Positions 48,180 to 58,895 are shown, counted from the stretch's first letter. The stretch: DNA of 64,000 bases from Aquatica leii (GCA_035610365.1 CM069438.1:35457869-35521868), one strand, 5' to 3'. The notes: generated from the sequence alone by a model not told the origin. Program-made: numbers and translations.

Positions 48180-48770
48180 TAGTAATTGAATTTTTTTGGT
48201 TGCTTTAAGTTTTTTCGGAGCTAGCGTTGTGGTGTTGTTTCTATGTATTAAACAATGTCATGTTTAATTTTCTTCATAAGATCTTGAACTGGTTTGGTTA
48301 TTGCGAAAAACTGCAACCCTATATTGTGGTATTGGTCACTGCCTATAATTGTATTTATTGTGCCGTAAAGTACAGTGTGAACATTTTCTATTGCAAAACC
48401 AGTAACACTGTCAATTAACATGCGTTGATGAGTATCAATCATTAGTTTGTATAAGCTTATAAAGTCTATGCCTAATATATATAATATATATATGCCCAAT
48501 AATGACTAACATATTGGAGGATTAGCATCAATCATCTGAATGTTGACGAATGGACAGATTGGGAGAGGGGGTACAATTGATGCTCGTTTGAAAGATCTCG
48601 GAAGTGCTCGACAGTTGGAGGCGGATAAAACTTTATCGTTAGTTCTTCATGAAATACCTTTTGGCACTGATCACCACAGGTATTACTGAACTTCTTTTTT
48701 ACTTGGACACTTTTGATGGTAATATGTCTTGCCATGGCTATTGAAAATAGTTTGGGAAAAAGTGAGTGTT
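48180..48770 (-). mobile_element. Inverted fragment of a second Gypsy family
   Basis: The minus strand reads LGIDFISLYKLMIDTHQRML then IDSVTGFAIENV and an ITKPVQDLMKKIKHDIV end (48499-48248). These are the protease-end and pre-RT blocks of insect Gypsy pol. It lies in reverse orientation where RNase H should be, so it records an insertion or rearrangement into copy 1. Confidence 0.65.
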
Positions 48771-48849
48771 TTAGGCAAAAACATCAAAGACGGTCTTTTT
48801 AAGCAATCCCTAGAGAATGTCGAGTAGTGTTCAAGAGCCGAGTGTCATA

Positions 48850-49883
48850 GGTGTTAAAACATTTGCACGATAGCACATAGAAAAACACAGAGGACACTTT
48901 GGCGTAAAGAAAAGTTTGAGAAAGATTTTATTAAGTGAACTGCAAAAAGGACGTCATGAAATAGTGGCGTAAGTGCACGGTCTGTGCATCAGGAAATGGT
49001 CCAACGACAAAGCGCAAAGCACCGATAAGACAGTATAACCTGAAAAACTCTTTAGGAAGAGAAGTAATTGACATGGAATGAGTGTTCCCAGAATCGGTTT
49101 CGGGAAACAAATTCACCCTGGTGGCGATAGATTATTTCACAAAATCGACAGAAGCTTACGCCATATCTAATCAAGAAGCAGCTACAGTCGCAGACGTATT
49201 AGTGAAAGAGTTTTTCAGTCGGTTTGGAGTTCTGCAACTTTGAGTTTGTGCTTGAGTTTACCGACTATTGGGAATTTAGAGAACTAGGACGACACTTCTC
49301 CATCCTCAATCTGATGGCATTGAATCGAATAATGGGAAAGTACTTAATCAAAGTAGTGTCCGAACACCAAAGAGACTGGAATCAGCACTTTTTCCATACT
49401 GATGATCTGTTTACGAAAGCCTAGACCAAACACCATCTTCTGTCATGCTCGGTCGCAAAATACAACTGGCATGTAACCTCTAATTTGGACAAAGATCAGA
49501 AGAAAAAGTTACCTACTGAAGAAGACTACGTCAGCAAGCTGACGAAAAGGCTAGACAAAGTACATGAGGCAATCTGTAAAAACACACAAATTGCCAGGGA
49601 CGACATGAAGACCAGATATGACGTCAAAGCACAAAATGGTGGGTTTTAACCTGGCCACGTGGTGTGATTGTATATTCCTCAAAGAAGACGCGCTTTGTCG
49701 CTGCAGCTGCAGAGACTCTCCCATTGTCCTTATAAAGTCGTGCAGCGTATTAACGACGTCGCATATCTCATCCGAAAACTACCCAGAAGTAAGCTAAAAG
49801 TGGTCTACATCCATTGTCTAGCAAAACCAGAAATCAAAGTTTATGAGCATGAGGTTCTGGAAAAGCTAGATTCGGAGTTATAA
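48850..49883 (+). pseudogene. Gypsy integrase, broken
   Basis: In order: an HHCC-type segment around 48870-49010 (H-x-GHFGVKKSL), catalytic-core parts (FTLVAIDYFTKSTEAYA at about 49110, and HPQSDGIESNNGK around 49300), then the C-terminal domain (49668-49883) with PQRRRALSLQLQRLSH and RINDVAYLIRKLPRSKLKVV. Frameshifts and stops separate all parts. Confidence 0.75.
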
Positions 49884-49897
49884 TCGAGAAACAACAA

Positions 49898-50330
49898 GAC
49901 CTGTTCCAAAGAAGAAAATATTACGCCATCACACATTACGTGAGCGAGGATTTTGAAATGTCCAAAAGGTTGCAGTCGTATTTAAGAAGAAGTTTGGACG
50001 GTTAGATGAACGACGAAGACAGCAACCGGAGGTGGGAAAAATTTGAAAAACTACGTGATGACTTACGCTTCATTTTCTATCTGGTCACCAAGAAGTACTC
50101 ACGTGCAAAGCCGTTATACGAAAGGCTTTGGCGAGTATTATGGAATCTCAGGAGAGAAACGGAGTTCCACAATATTAAGAAATTGGCAGTACCTAAGCTT
50201 GGTTGTGGTTTAGATCAACTGAATTGGAAGACAGTTACCATCTAAGCAGAATATCGAGTCAGAAAGTGTTCATTGACTGCTACTTTTACGCTGAGTTGCC
50301 GAAATTGAGAGAGCTGCTGCTATCGCCACG
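49898..50330 (+). pseudogene. Macrodomain-like region downstream of Gypsy integrase, copy 1
   Basis: After the integrase end the frame continues with DLFQRRKYYAITHYVSEDFE, resembling the start of TARG1/OARD1-type macrodomains. After a frameshift near 49975 it has VFKKKFGRLDE (Lys codon 49984-49986, the position of the catalytic lysine), then in another frame FIFYLVTKKYSRAKPLYERL and NIKKLAVPKLGCGLDQLNW (Asp codon 50213-50215, the catalytic aspartate). In cells TARG1 removes ADP-ribose from glutamate side chains. The frame is broken, so this copy is inactive. The match rests on reading motifs by eye. Confidence 0.7.
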
Positions 50331-50382
50331 ATTCTTTCTACCGGTGTCGCATCCAGTTTCTTGTTTTGAAACAGAACAATCT

Positions 50383-50396
50383 TAAAAAGAGGGCAG
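50383..50396 (+). promoter_or_regulatory. Polypurine tract of Gypsy copy 1
   Basis: AAAAAGAGGGCAG lies just before the 3' LTR start (TGAAACG at 50397). Copy 2 has AAGGAAGGGGCAG in the same place, sharing GGGCAG. Confidence 0.65.
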
Positions 50397-50592
50397 TGAA
50401 ACGTTTTCAAAATTATTGTCAACTTTGTAACAATAACCGAATGATGTTGAACATTCTAGACACATATAACAGAAATATATAAAAACTATTCAAAAGAAGC
50501 TGAGGTCGATTTTTCAAATTGTATCGCAAGAGGACTTTGTCGGTTTAGATAAACAGAAGTTAGCTGCGTAAATTATTTTTAAAATTCGTAAC
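50397..50592 (+). repeat. 3' LTR of Gypsy copy 1, internally deleted
   Basis: Starts TGAAACG and ends CGTAACA at 50592. It keeps the 'atatataaaaa' TATA-like block (about 50478) and 'tttagataaacagaagttag'. It is about 195 bp, against 389 bp in the solo LTR and about 600 bp at the 5' end. Confidence 0.7.
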
Positions 50593-51263
50593 AATAAGTA
50601 CGAGATTTTCATATAATATGCAAATTTTACATAAATATAAAAAATATCGCGAAATTTGATGAAATATGCATTTTTTATACCACTAATAAATCCTATATTG
50701 CATGAACAGGAAAAAATGTTGCCACGTGACTAATATAACGTTACGTTTAATAAATTTAAAAAAACACATTTTGAATAAATGCCAGCATTGTTGCCAATTG
50801 TTTCGTTTTTTTGGGACTTATCAGCCCTGGAATATTTTTTTATAACTACAGTAACTAATTTTTACTTCTCTAAAACCACCCCCACCAATTCAATCAAATT
50901 AAAAGGTAGCTTATGCTACTCTTACGTTTTGGTATAATTTATTAATTGAAAATTTATTAAAAGTCAATCAAGTGGAACAAAAAAAGGAATTTTGTCGGTT
51001 TTTTGTATATCAACTTTTTTTGTATCAGAAAATTTAAAATGCAAAATTTTGCGACCTCGTACTAAGGAATTTTCGATTTCTAAATATTGACTTGAGCATA
51101 AGTTAAACCTGTCTCGATAAGACCTTGAGCAAGGCTGCACTTTTAAAAAAGACGATTAGGTTTGCACCTGTTACAAATATAGCAATAGCCGCCGCAGCTT
51201 GTTCCATTATTTAAACTACAACATATTACGAAACAACAAATTAATTTTGTGTCCGCAAGAAAA
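50593..51263. other. Intergenic, upstream of the secreted Lys-rich gene
   Basis: AT-rich, no gene seen. The last 80 bp should hold the promoter of the 51264 gene; no clear TATA box stands out. Confidence 0.4.
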
Positions 51264-51891
51264 ATGAGGTACGTTGTAATTAATTTTATACGCGAACCGA
51301 ATTAAATTTCGATTAATTAAAGGTTAATTTTAATTCTGGTCGCAACTACGTTGTGCTGCGCTATCGTTGCTGCCAAAAAAGAAAGCGGAGAACAGGGTTG
51401 TCAGAAAAAACGATCGCAATCGCGCGACGATCCAAAAAAATGCAAAGATGAAAGCTGCGAACGAAAAAATGTGGCCGATAAGTATAAAGACAACGAGGAG
51501 GGGAAAAAATTCCGCTGGAATAGGAATTTCAAAAATCACAAAAACTATATTTACGACGTCGATAAGAAAAAAACGGAAAGCGTTTATAAACCCAAATACA
51601 AACATGCGAAGGAGGATGACGTAGTTGAAGAGAAAAAGTACGTCAAAACTAACAAAAAAAAGAGTAAGGATGGCGAAACCGAAAACGGAAGTAAGAAAAA
51701 TAAATCTGCGTACAAAAAACAAAAGTAAGTCGTTTTTTTTAAGCTACATAATTATATCGTTTTTGTGTTTTAGTGCCAAAATGGACGATTCCGCCTCTAC
51801 CGAAACGGCAGAAGTTAGTAACGACAGTGCCATGGAGTCGACTAAAGAAGTACAGTGCGATTCTACCGAAAATACCTGTCCTGCTGATTAA
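51264..51891 (+). CDS. Secreted Lys-rich, acidic-tailed protein, unknown
   Basis: Three exons, 51264-51268, 51323-51724 and 51774-51891, give 174 codons. The first exon is only 5 nt (ATG AG), and the introns are 54 and 49 bp with GT..AG ends. Splicing produces MRLILILVATTLCCAIVAA, a strong signal peptide with cleavage expected near residue 19; without the tiny exon no signal peptide start exists. The mature part has an N-terminal KKCKDESCERK segment, a long Lys/Asn/Tyr-rich middle (repeated YK, KKK, YKPKYKH), then an acidic Ser/Thr/Glu tail with two Cys (VQCDSTENTCPAD). The charge flips from very basic to acidic at exon 3. No family is recognised. It could be a cuticle, cocoon or haemolymph protein. 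Confidence 0.75.
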
Positions 51892-52349
51892 CTAAGATTT
51901 GGGCACTTTTGGAGCAGTATTATTAGTTCTTAGAGTTATAGTTAAAGTTATTTAGTAAATAATTTGTTTATTGGTTGTAAAAATTTGTCTTTAATTGTCC
52001 TGAAGAATCCTTTATACGAGTTTTTTTATTCGGAATCTTGTTGACGAAATTTTGTTTAGTTAACAAAATCAAAAAAAGTATATACTAAGATACAAACGTC
52101 TTCCGGGTTAGGGCTGTGTCAGTGTTGTAACAGAAATTGTGAACGTTTCGCTCACTTTTGTAAGGGGCTTCGTCAAGACGTGAAAAAAATCGCAGAACTT
52201 AGACAAACGACTAAAATCTAGCCAAAAACCTCTAAAGAACTAGGTAATCAAATTGTAGACCAAATCATATTCTAAACTCTATAGAAGTCACTTGAGAAAA
52301 AGTAGTTTTTGCAAAGTATCGTCGCGGTTGGTTGCGCTGCTCTGATTGA
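51892..52349. other. 3' flank of the Lys-rich gene and Gypsy border
   Basis: No gene is supported. An 'agtaaataatttg' A/T stretch follows the stop. From about 52090 sequence of Gypsy type may begin, but motifs become readable only from about 52360. Confidence 0.35.
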
Positions 52350-52790
52350 GTCCGTTGAACACTTCAAATACTTATATAGACGAAAATTTCTTCTGCGGAC
52401 TGTCCATGGTGCTCTAAAATGACTTCTTCAGTTTTGAAACTCGGAAGGACAAGTAGCAAGATAAATTGAACAATTTCAGCAGTACGATTTTGATACAAAA
52501 CATCGTGCTGGAAGTAGTCATCGAAACGCAAACGTTTTATTTAGACGATCATGCCCGATTAACTGTGGTCTTTGTTCTCGTCTAGAAGAGAAAACTAACA
52601 TGCTTTGCAGAACAACGACGATTGACGATAATTGGCAACCAGTTCAACTATGTCGAGAACAAGAGAGTGATCCGAAACTACAGTTGATAATAAATTACAA
52701 AACAAATGGATAAAGATTAACTTTGGAAGAAATCAGCACGCAAAGTAGAATCGTGAAAGCATATTGGGCACAATACAATTTATCAATCTG
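52350..52790 (+). pseudogene. Gypsy RNase H end and integrase linker, copy 2 (5' part)
   Basis: Reading over two stops: YLYRRKFLLRTVHGALK, EGQVARWIEQFQQYDFDTKH, then RAGSSHRNANVLFRRSCPIN and CGLCSRLEEKTN, the standard end of Gypsy RNase H. The linker LTLEEISTQSRIVKAYWAQ (about 52715-52770) follows. Sequence of the same element type resumes at about 59680 with the integrase C-terminal region, so LINE sequence appears to have split it. Confidence 0.75.
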
Positions 52791-54112
52791 ATTGTAGTAG
52801 GCAGATGCACCGCCTTTCGGCATTACATCTCCTCCTGAATCGGCATTACAACACAAATGAGCCTACAGTACTCTATCAGTCTCTAATTATTTTTCCTACC
52901 TAAAATTACAATATTTGAAAAAGAAAACTAATTCTAAGCTGCCCAGTCCCTCTGGCTGTAACTTTCCGGATTACATTTTGCAGATCGAAACTAGATGCTC
53001 CTTTAGGTGTATCTAGCTCCGCTGCATTTCTTTCTAGCACTTACATGCTAAATTAACTTATGCTATCTTACTCGCTAAGTCAAACAAAAACAAACGAAAT
53101 CAAGTTTAAAATGAAAATAAACAAAGTAAAAGCAAAACGAAATAAAACAAGATTAATTAAATAAATGAAGGTAAATAAACAAAATTAAGGTAAAGTATAA
53201 ACAAAGTAAGAAAACAAATACAACAAATGAAATGAAATAAAACCAATAAAGTTAATAAGTAATTGAACATAAAGTAAAACATAAGGTAAAAAAAAATTCA
53301 AGTCCATAGCAAAGTTCGTAGGCCTCGTAGCCTCACTGCCGCACTTAGCGTCCGTTTGCGTCACTCTTGTCCTTTGGTGCCGTTGGACTCTGTCAACACT
53401 CTACGATCTGCCTACCTAAATAAATTCTAGTTAACTCTCTCTCGGGTAAGAAAAGATCTAGTGTCTATCCCGATCGCGTCGGAAGCGATGCGGTTCGGTT
53501 CCGTTAACTTACTTGCTTTCTTAAAGAGACCAGACTCGCATCATGCGTCCCGTCCGGGCAGTACTCGTGCTCCGTTCCATTCGCTTGCGGTCCCGTGTCA
53601 CGGCGTCGACCACACTCCTCTACGTTTTTGTGGGTGACGAGCGACACGATGCTGAGCTGGGCCCGTAAGAAATCCTAAACTTAACCTAGTTTTAGAAACC
53701 TCCCTCCCGTGTTGTCCCGTGCGCACCGACCCGACCCTCTATTTGATAAATTATTTCTACTCGCTAAATTCATTACTAACTAAATCTTATCTAAATTCAA
53801 GGCACCCGTTCCCTCCCATGTTATTCCGTCCCGTCTAGTGCGCCCTTCCCATTCCCCGTTGTAGTCGTCGTCGTCGTCGTGCGTTTTGCGCTCGTTTTCT
53901 GTCGTTTCCGATCGGGTATTACTTCTGTCGAATCCGGTTTTAATCGTTCGCGAACCGTTTTCTCTCGCCACCATTCTTCGCGCGTCGCGTTAAGACCGAT
54001 TTATCGCATGTTTGTTGGCCATGCCAGTCCGATGCGTACTAGCTGGCATCCACGTTACCACGTTGCTGTTGAGTCAGAGGACAATACAATTTATTTATCT
54101 AATATGCTTACT
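52790..54112 (-). repeat. LINE 3' tail, repeat unit A (~1.3 kb)
   Basis: Shares ordered blocks with 54113-55430: 'gtagatgcaccgcctttcgg', 'ctcctgaatcgg(c/t)atta', 'gtgtatctagct', 'gctgcattt', the A-rich middle, 'cacttagcgtccgtt', 'gcgtcactcttgtcctttgg' and 'caacactctacgatctgcct'. It ends with 'ccgatgcgtactagctggca', matched by 'gatacgtgctaacctggcg' at about 55360. It looks like the 3' UTR of the R1/I-group LINE that follows, present twice in tandem. Confidence 0.65.
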
Positions 54113-55430
54113 ATCGTCTTGATTGCAGCAGGTAGATGCACCGCCTTTCGGCATTACATTTCCTCCTGAATCGGTATTACAATCACAAATGAACATTACA
54201 TTTAATCCTAGTTTTCTTACATAAAATTACATAATTGAAAAACTAATTCTAAACCTAACTTTCCGGATTTTGCAGGTCGAAGCTAGATGCTCCTTCCGGT
54301 GTATCTAGCTTCGCTGCATTTCCTTCCAGCTCGTCCATTTACATATTAACCTAACTTACGCTATCTTATTAACTAGGTCAAAAAGAATATTAAAATCAAT
54401 ATAAGCAAAGTAAACAAAACAAATACAACGGATGAGGTGAAATAAACTAACAAATGAAATTGATAAATAGATACATTTAAAAACATAGGTACAAATAAAA
54501 TAAATAAGTAAAAGTAATAATGAAGCAAACACAATAATTTGAATAAAATAAACAAACAAACAAAATTGATAAATAAACGAACATGAAATAGAACATGAGA
54601 TAGCAAACAATAGAATAAAATAAAATAAAATAAAATTTAAATAAAATAAAATAAAATAAAATAAAATAAAATAAAATAAAATAAAATAAAATAAAATAAA
54701 ATAAAATAAAATAAAATAAAATAAAATAAAATAAAATAAAATAAAATAAAATAAAATAAAATAAAATAAAATAAAATAAAATAAAATAAAATAAAATAAA
54801 ATAAAATAAAATAAAATAAAATAAAATAAAATAAAATAAAATAAAATAAAATAAAATAAAATAAAATAAAATAAATACAATAAAATAAATACAATAAAAT
54901 AAATACAATAAAATAAATACAATAAAATAAATACAATAAAATAAATACAATAAAATAAATACAATAAAATAAATACAATAAAATAAATACAATAAAATAA
55001 ATACAATAAAATAAATACAATAAAATAAATACAATAAAATAAATACAATAAAATAAATACAATAGAATAAAATAAATTTAAGTATTTTTTCTTAATCTAA
55101 GATCGCAGTAAAGTTGTCCCAACGCACTTATCACTGCGTAAGCCCCGTGGCCTCACTTCCGCACTTTGGCGTCCGCGTGACGCTACCCGCACTTAGCGTC
55201 CGTTCGCGTCACTCTTGTCCTTTGGTGCCGTTAGACCCTATCAACACTCTACGATCTGCCTAACCTAACTTTATTTTAGTTGACTCTCCATCGAAACAAG
55301 CAGCTACAACCGCGTCCCGTCTAAGCGGCGTGCCCTCCCCCCTTCCGGGTCGCTAGTCCGATACGTGCTAACCTGGCGTCCGCGATTCCAAGTTGCTGTT
55401 GCGTCAGTGGACAGCTGAAGAGGACGTGAT
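54113..55430 (-). repeat. LINE 3' tail, repeat unit B
   Basis: Second unit, directly adjoining the LINE coding region at 55430 and expanded in its middle by the 54605-55075 microsatellite. See unit A for the matched blocks. Confidence 0.65.
54605..55075. repeat. AAAAT microsatellite with a 14-bp higher-order part
   Basis: About 54612-54872 is a nearly perfect (AAAAT)n. From 54873 to about 55070 it changes to a 14-bp unit, tacaataaaataaa, repeated about 13-14 times. The 14-bp unit appears derived from AAAAT units by a substitution and length change. It sits in the A-rich part of the LINE tail. Confidence 0.95.
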
Positions 55431-55471
55431 GAGCGTCGTCTCTGCCTCCGCACTCGCACAGCTGTGTCTGA

Positions 55472-56872
55472 TCACCCGATGTTGTTCAAGTAGGCTTTAA
55501 AATTGCCGTGGCCACTCATTAGTTGTACCGTGTTGCTGTCGAGCGTCACGGGTACGGACCTTCTAATCTCTTGCGTCGGTATAAACGTGTACACGTTTCT
55601 TCCGGTGCTCGCGTTTCTCCATCTTTCGTTCCATGCCGCGTTCGTTTGCTCGCGAAGTCGGTTTCTAATGGCGGTTTTCGAGATTCGGCTACATTCGACG
55701 TCGATGTCGTCGGCTAAGGCTGCCTCTTTTGTTAGTTGATCGGCTCGTTTGTTTCTTGCTGTTCCCGCGTGAGCTTTGGTCCAGCGGAACTCCAATCGCG
55801 TTATATCGTTCGCTTGTCTTATGAGTTTCCAGACCTCGAAAACCAGCTTCGTTTGCTTGGAGAGGCTCGTCAGAGCCTCAAGCGCAGCTCTCGAGTCGGA
55901 TACGATTGCTCTCTCTCTCCGGTACGTCTGCTTCAGTAAATGCTGAAGTGCCCCTCGTATGCCGATTAATTCACATTGGAAGATCGTGCAGCCGTTCGCC
56001 AACTTCATCTTTTTCGCGGTTAGTTCGGTATCGTTTTGGAACAGCGCGAAAGCTGCTCCCGCGTCTCCTTGCTCGAATGCGGATCCGTCTGTGTAGTACT
56101 GCCAGGCCGGGATGTTTTCCTCTCCAAGTTGGAATCGGAAGGATCCTAGGTCTGCCGAGTGGCCCATCTCGACGGTTGCTATTCTCCTCTCTATCTCGCG
56201 TCCTACGTAGCAGATGTCGTCGAGTTCGGTTCGCCCTCTGATATCCCGGTTCGATCTCTCAATACGTTTTAGCGTTGCGGTTTCCTGTAACAGTAAATTT
56301 ATCGGTAGTAAATCGCTTAAAACTAGTGCGGCTTCCGTAGAAACCGTGCTGTAAGCCTGTGCGGCTCTTATTGCTAATATTCTCTGAGCGCTTAGTAGTT
56401 TATTGACGTTTTTTACCTTGCAACCTTCCTGCCAAATTTCGCACGCGTACGTTATGGCAAGTTGAATTGCTCCTTCGTATATCTTTCCTGCCGACCTACC
56501 TTTAAAACCCCACGTTAACGAGACCGCCGAGCCGATCTTGCCTGCAAGTTTTCGGCTTTTGTTGGCTACGTAGTCGATGTGCGGGTTCCAGTTTAATCTA
56601 TTGTCAATTAAAACTTCTAAATACCTTATATTGTTCTTGCAATATATCCTGCCCTGTCCCAGAACGAAAGTTGGCCTTACCGCTTCGCTTTTTGCAACGT
56701 TAAAATTTAGCTTTTGTCGTCCTGCCCATTCGTTTATTTCTGCTAGTGCTTCGTTCGCAGTTGCTTTTAGTGCTTTAAAACTGTGCGCGGATACGAGAAG
56801 CATGGTGTCGTCGGCATACTCTACGAGGGTACAGTTTTCCGGAAGTCCAATGCTGAAAATTGTGTCGTACAC
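55472..56872 (-). CDS. LINE RT C-terminal part and RNase H
   Basis: A 466-codon open frame. Catalytic YADDTMLLVSA lies at residues 19-29, the thumb block NNIRYLEVLIDNRLNWNPH at about 80-100, then a connecting region with CEIWQEGCK. The RNase H domain spans about 258-395, with YTDGSAFEQ (first catalytic Asp), FQCELIGIRGAL (Glu), VSDSRAALEAL (Asp) and RWTKAHAGTARNKRADQLTK (last Asp region). All four acidic positions are present. The frame lacks the RT N-terminus, which is in other frames upstream. Confidence 0.85.
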   Translation of the reverse strand: MYDTIFSIGLPENCTLVEYADDTMLLVSAHSFKALKATANEALAEINEWAGRQKLNFNVAKSEAVRPTFVLGQGRIYCKNNIRYLEVLIDNRLNWNPHIDYVANKSRKLAGKIGSAVSLTWGFKGRSAGKIYEGAIQLAITYACEIWQEGCKVKNVNKLLSAQRILAIRAAQAYSTVSTEAALVLSDLLPINLLLQETATLKRIERSNRDIRGRTELDDICYVGREIERRIATVEMGHSADLGSFRFQLGEENIPAWQYYTDGSAFEQGDAGAAFALFQNDTELTAKKMKLANGCTIFQCELIGIRGALQHLLKQTYRRERAIVSDSRAALEALTSLSKQTKLVFEVWKLIRQANDITRLEFRWTKAHAGTARNKRADQLTKEAALADDIDVECSRISKTAIRNRLREQTNAAWNERWRNASTGRNVYTFIPTQEIRRSVPVTLDSNTVQLMSGHGNFKAYLNNIG

Positions 56873-57850
56873 CAGTTTCCAGTAGACTGGTCAGGTGCAA
56901 CTGCCTTGGGGTATCCTCTTTTCACTTTTTTGTTTTTCGTCTCGTTAGCCAGTATTACTTGGGCTTTCCTGTTTTGGAAGTAATCTTTCGTTATGTCAGT
57001 TATATCGATCGGAATGTTTCTTCGCTTCATTTTCGTATTATCGTTGGGAACCACGCGTTATCGAGATCGCGGTGCAGTAATGATTTCTGGCTTTACTTTC
57101 CTTAACGTACTCTACCACTCGTCTTATGGCGTCCGTGGTTGTTTTTCCCGCCGCAAACCCGTATTGATCGGGATGGAATTCTCCGTCTTTTCTCACGTGG
57201 TGCTCTATCCGCGTAGCGACGATTCTATCGAGGACCTTACCGATCACCGGAAGTAGACTGATAGGACGGAAGCTTTAGATTCCATCATGTCTTCCTTCCC
57301 CGGTTTTGGAATGAACCTGATCGTTTGGATCTTGCAACAGGTCTGGAAGATGCCTTTCTTTAAACAAAGGTTAAACGTTCAGATGTGCGGGACTATTTCG
57401 TTTTGCTGCTGTCGGTGGTACTCTGTCGTGTCCGGGGGCTTTCTTCGGGTTCATTCTGCCGAGCGCTTTCGCGATCTCTCCTGTCGTGATTTCTTGATTT
57501 TCTGTCGGTCGTCGTTGTCCGGAAAAAAATTCTTTAGTAAAGCGTCCGCCGTTTAGGCCGCTGTTATCGTGTACGTACCGTCCGGTAGCTTGATGTTATT
57601 TAGACGGGTTTTCCCGTTCTTTTTACCTCTTACGACCTTGTATGCTACCCCCCATGGATTTTTTTTTCTGCATTTTTAGTGCAGTATTCCTTCCATTTTT
57701 GGGTTCGGGTGCTCTCTAGCGCGTCCTTGTATACCCTGCGGGCTTCTCTATATTCTTCTTTTCTGTCGTTCTTTATCTCGTCGTTGTATGTTCTTTGTGC
57801 TCTTCGCCTTGCTCTATTTGCTCGCTTGCGTAGTTTTGTCAATTTTGGGG
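56820..57850 (-). pseudogene. LINE RT N-terminal part, frameshifted
   Basis: Pieces in different frames: an AENPWGVAYKVVRG-like segment at about 57655-57615, MIGKVLDRIVATRIEHHVRK and GFAAGKTTTDAIRRVVEYVK (57247-57080), and a DYFQNRKAQVILANETKNKK block (about 56980-56920). The order is that of the R1-type linker and RT fingers. At least three frameshifts separate endonuclease from RT. Confidence 0.7.
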
Positions 57851-57851
57851 T

Positions 57852-58895
57852 TCACAACGGTACTGTTTTCTTAAAATGCTTCACCGTCGGCATCGAGACT
57901 TCGCATGCGTACCTTACCGCGTCGTTCATCTTCTGAGCCGCTTCGTCGAGGTTTATCTCGTCGTCGCGGCCTTCGAGCAGTTTTTCGATTTCAATTGATT
58001 TTTCCCGCAGGGTTTCTTCGAACCTGTCCCAATTTGCTTTTTTGTAGCAAAATCTTTGGGAGGCGTTATCTCGTTTTACGTTATTTCGCGTTTTCGTTTC
58101 CCACACGATCATTTTGTGATCCGATAATGTTTCTTTCGGGCTAAGTCTCCACTCGGCAACCTTTTCGTAATCGCGATCGGTGCCTATGGTTACGTCGACG
58201 TAACTCGTGCCCCGATGTCCCACAAATGTCGGTCCGCTATCTTCATTGTACACTACCAATCGTCTGTTTTCTACAATGTATGCTAGTGAGCGCCCTCGCG
58301 CGTCCTCGATCTCGCCACCCCATATAGAGGATTTTGCGTTAAAATCTCCGCCTATCACTACTCGTGCATCCGGATCAATGGTGTCCAGCACACTTTCCAG
58401 TAGCCCTAATAGAGTTGCGTCGTCGCCCGTCGGCGGAAAATAGACTGACGTTGCAAAGAACGAGTCGTTCCCTTTTGCGGTTTTTACTTCCGCTACTCTT
58501 ATGCAGTCTGTTGACAGGTTTCCTATTAACGTTGGCGTTATGCCGTCTTTGGTGTGTACAATGGCGCATTTGGGTTTTTCCGTCGCTCCCTGCAAAATTT
58601 CATATTCGCTAGGAAAGCCGGCGATTTTGTTGTATTTCACGTTGGGTTCTTGAATTAAACATATGTCGATGTTGTCTTCTTTCATTGTCTTGACTAAGTT
58701 ACCCGTCGCGGCTCTGCCCCGTCCCAAATTGATTTGCGCGAAGCGAGGAATGTCGTCTCTGTCGTTTTTGTTATTTGGTCTGTCCATGTAGTCGATCCTG
58801 TTCCTTAGGCTATAACTAATGTTGGCGAATCCTTGGCATTCGTTATCCCGTGGTCGATGTCGGGTATCGATATGCTTTCTTTTTGTGCAATTCAA
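57852..58895 (-). CDS. LINE endonuclease frame
   Basis: A 347-codon frame. The AP-endonuclease-type fold starts at FAQINLGRGRAATGNL, followed by ICLIQEPNV (catalytic Glu), VVIGGDFNAKSSIWGG (Asp, Asn), a TSYVDVTIGTD block and LSDHKMIVWE (Asp-His). All catalytic residues are present, so the domain could be active. The first 50 residues may belong to ORF2 upstream of the domain. The end at 57852 is a premature stop in the linker to RT. Confidence 0.8.
   Translation of the reverse strand: MNCTKRKHIDTRHRPRDNECQGFANISYSLRNRIDYMDRPNNKNDRDDIPRFAQINLGRGRAATGNLVKTMKEDNIDICLIQEPNVKYNKIAGFPSEYEILQGATEKPKCAIVHTKDGITPTLIGNLSTDCIRVAEVKTAKGNDSFFATSVYFPPTGDDATLLGLLESVLDTIDPDARVVIGGDFNAKSSIWGGEIEDARGRSLAYIVENRRLVVYNEDSGPTFVGHRGTSYVDVTIGTDRDYEKVAEWRLSPKETLSDHKMIVWETKTRNNVKRDNASQRFCYKKANWDRFEETLREKSIEIEKLLEGRDDEINLDEAAQKMNDAVRYACEVSMPTVKHFKKTVPL

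Larger units (their letters stand above)
44690..50592 (+). mobile_element. Ty3/Gypsy element with 3' macrodomain, copy 1
   Basis: Layout: 5' LTR (to 45324), primer-binding site (45326), gag (about 45560-46535), protease (about 46725-47095), reverse transcriptase (47590-48170), an inverted foreign fragment replacing RNase H (48180-48770), integrase (about 48850-49880), a macrodomain-like region (49898-about 50330), polypurine tract (50383-50396) and a shortened 3' LTR (50397-50592). Many stops and frameshifts show it is inactive. The LTRs differ by large deletions, so the insertion is old or was rearranged. Confidence 0.85.

Noticed and set aside
54356-55062. Minus-strand frames of up to 230 codons made of repeated ILFYF and YLFYC
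   Set aside because: Translation of the AAAAT and 14-bp repeats, which have no stop in that frame.
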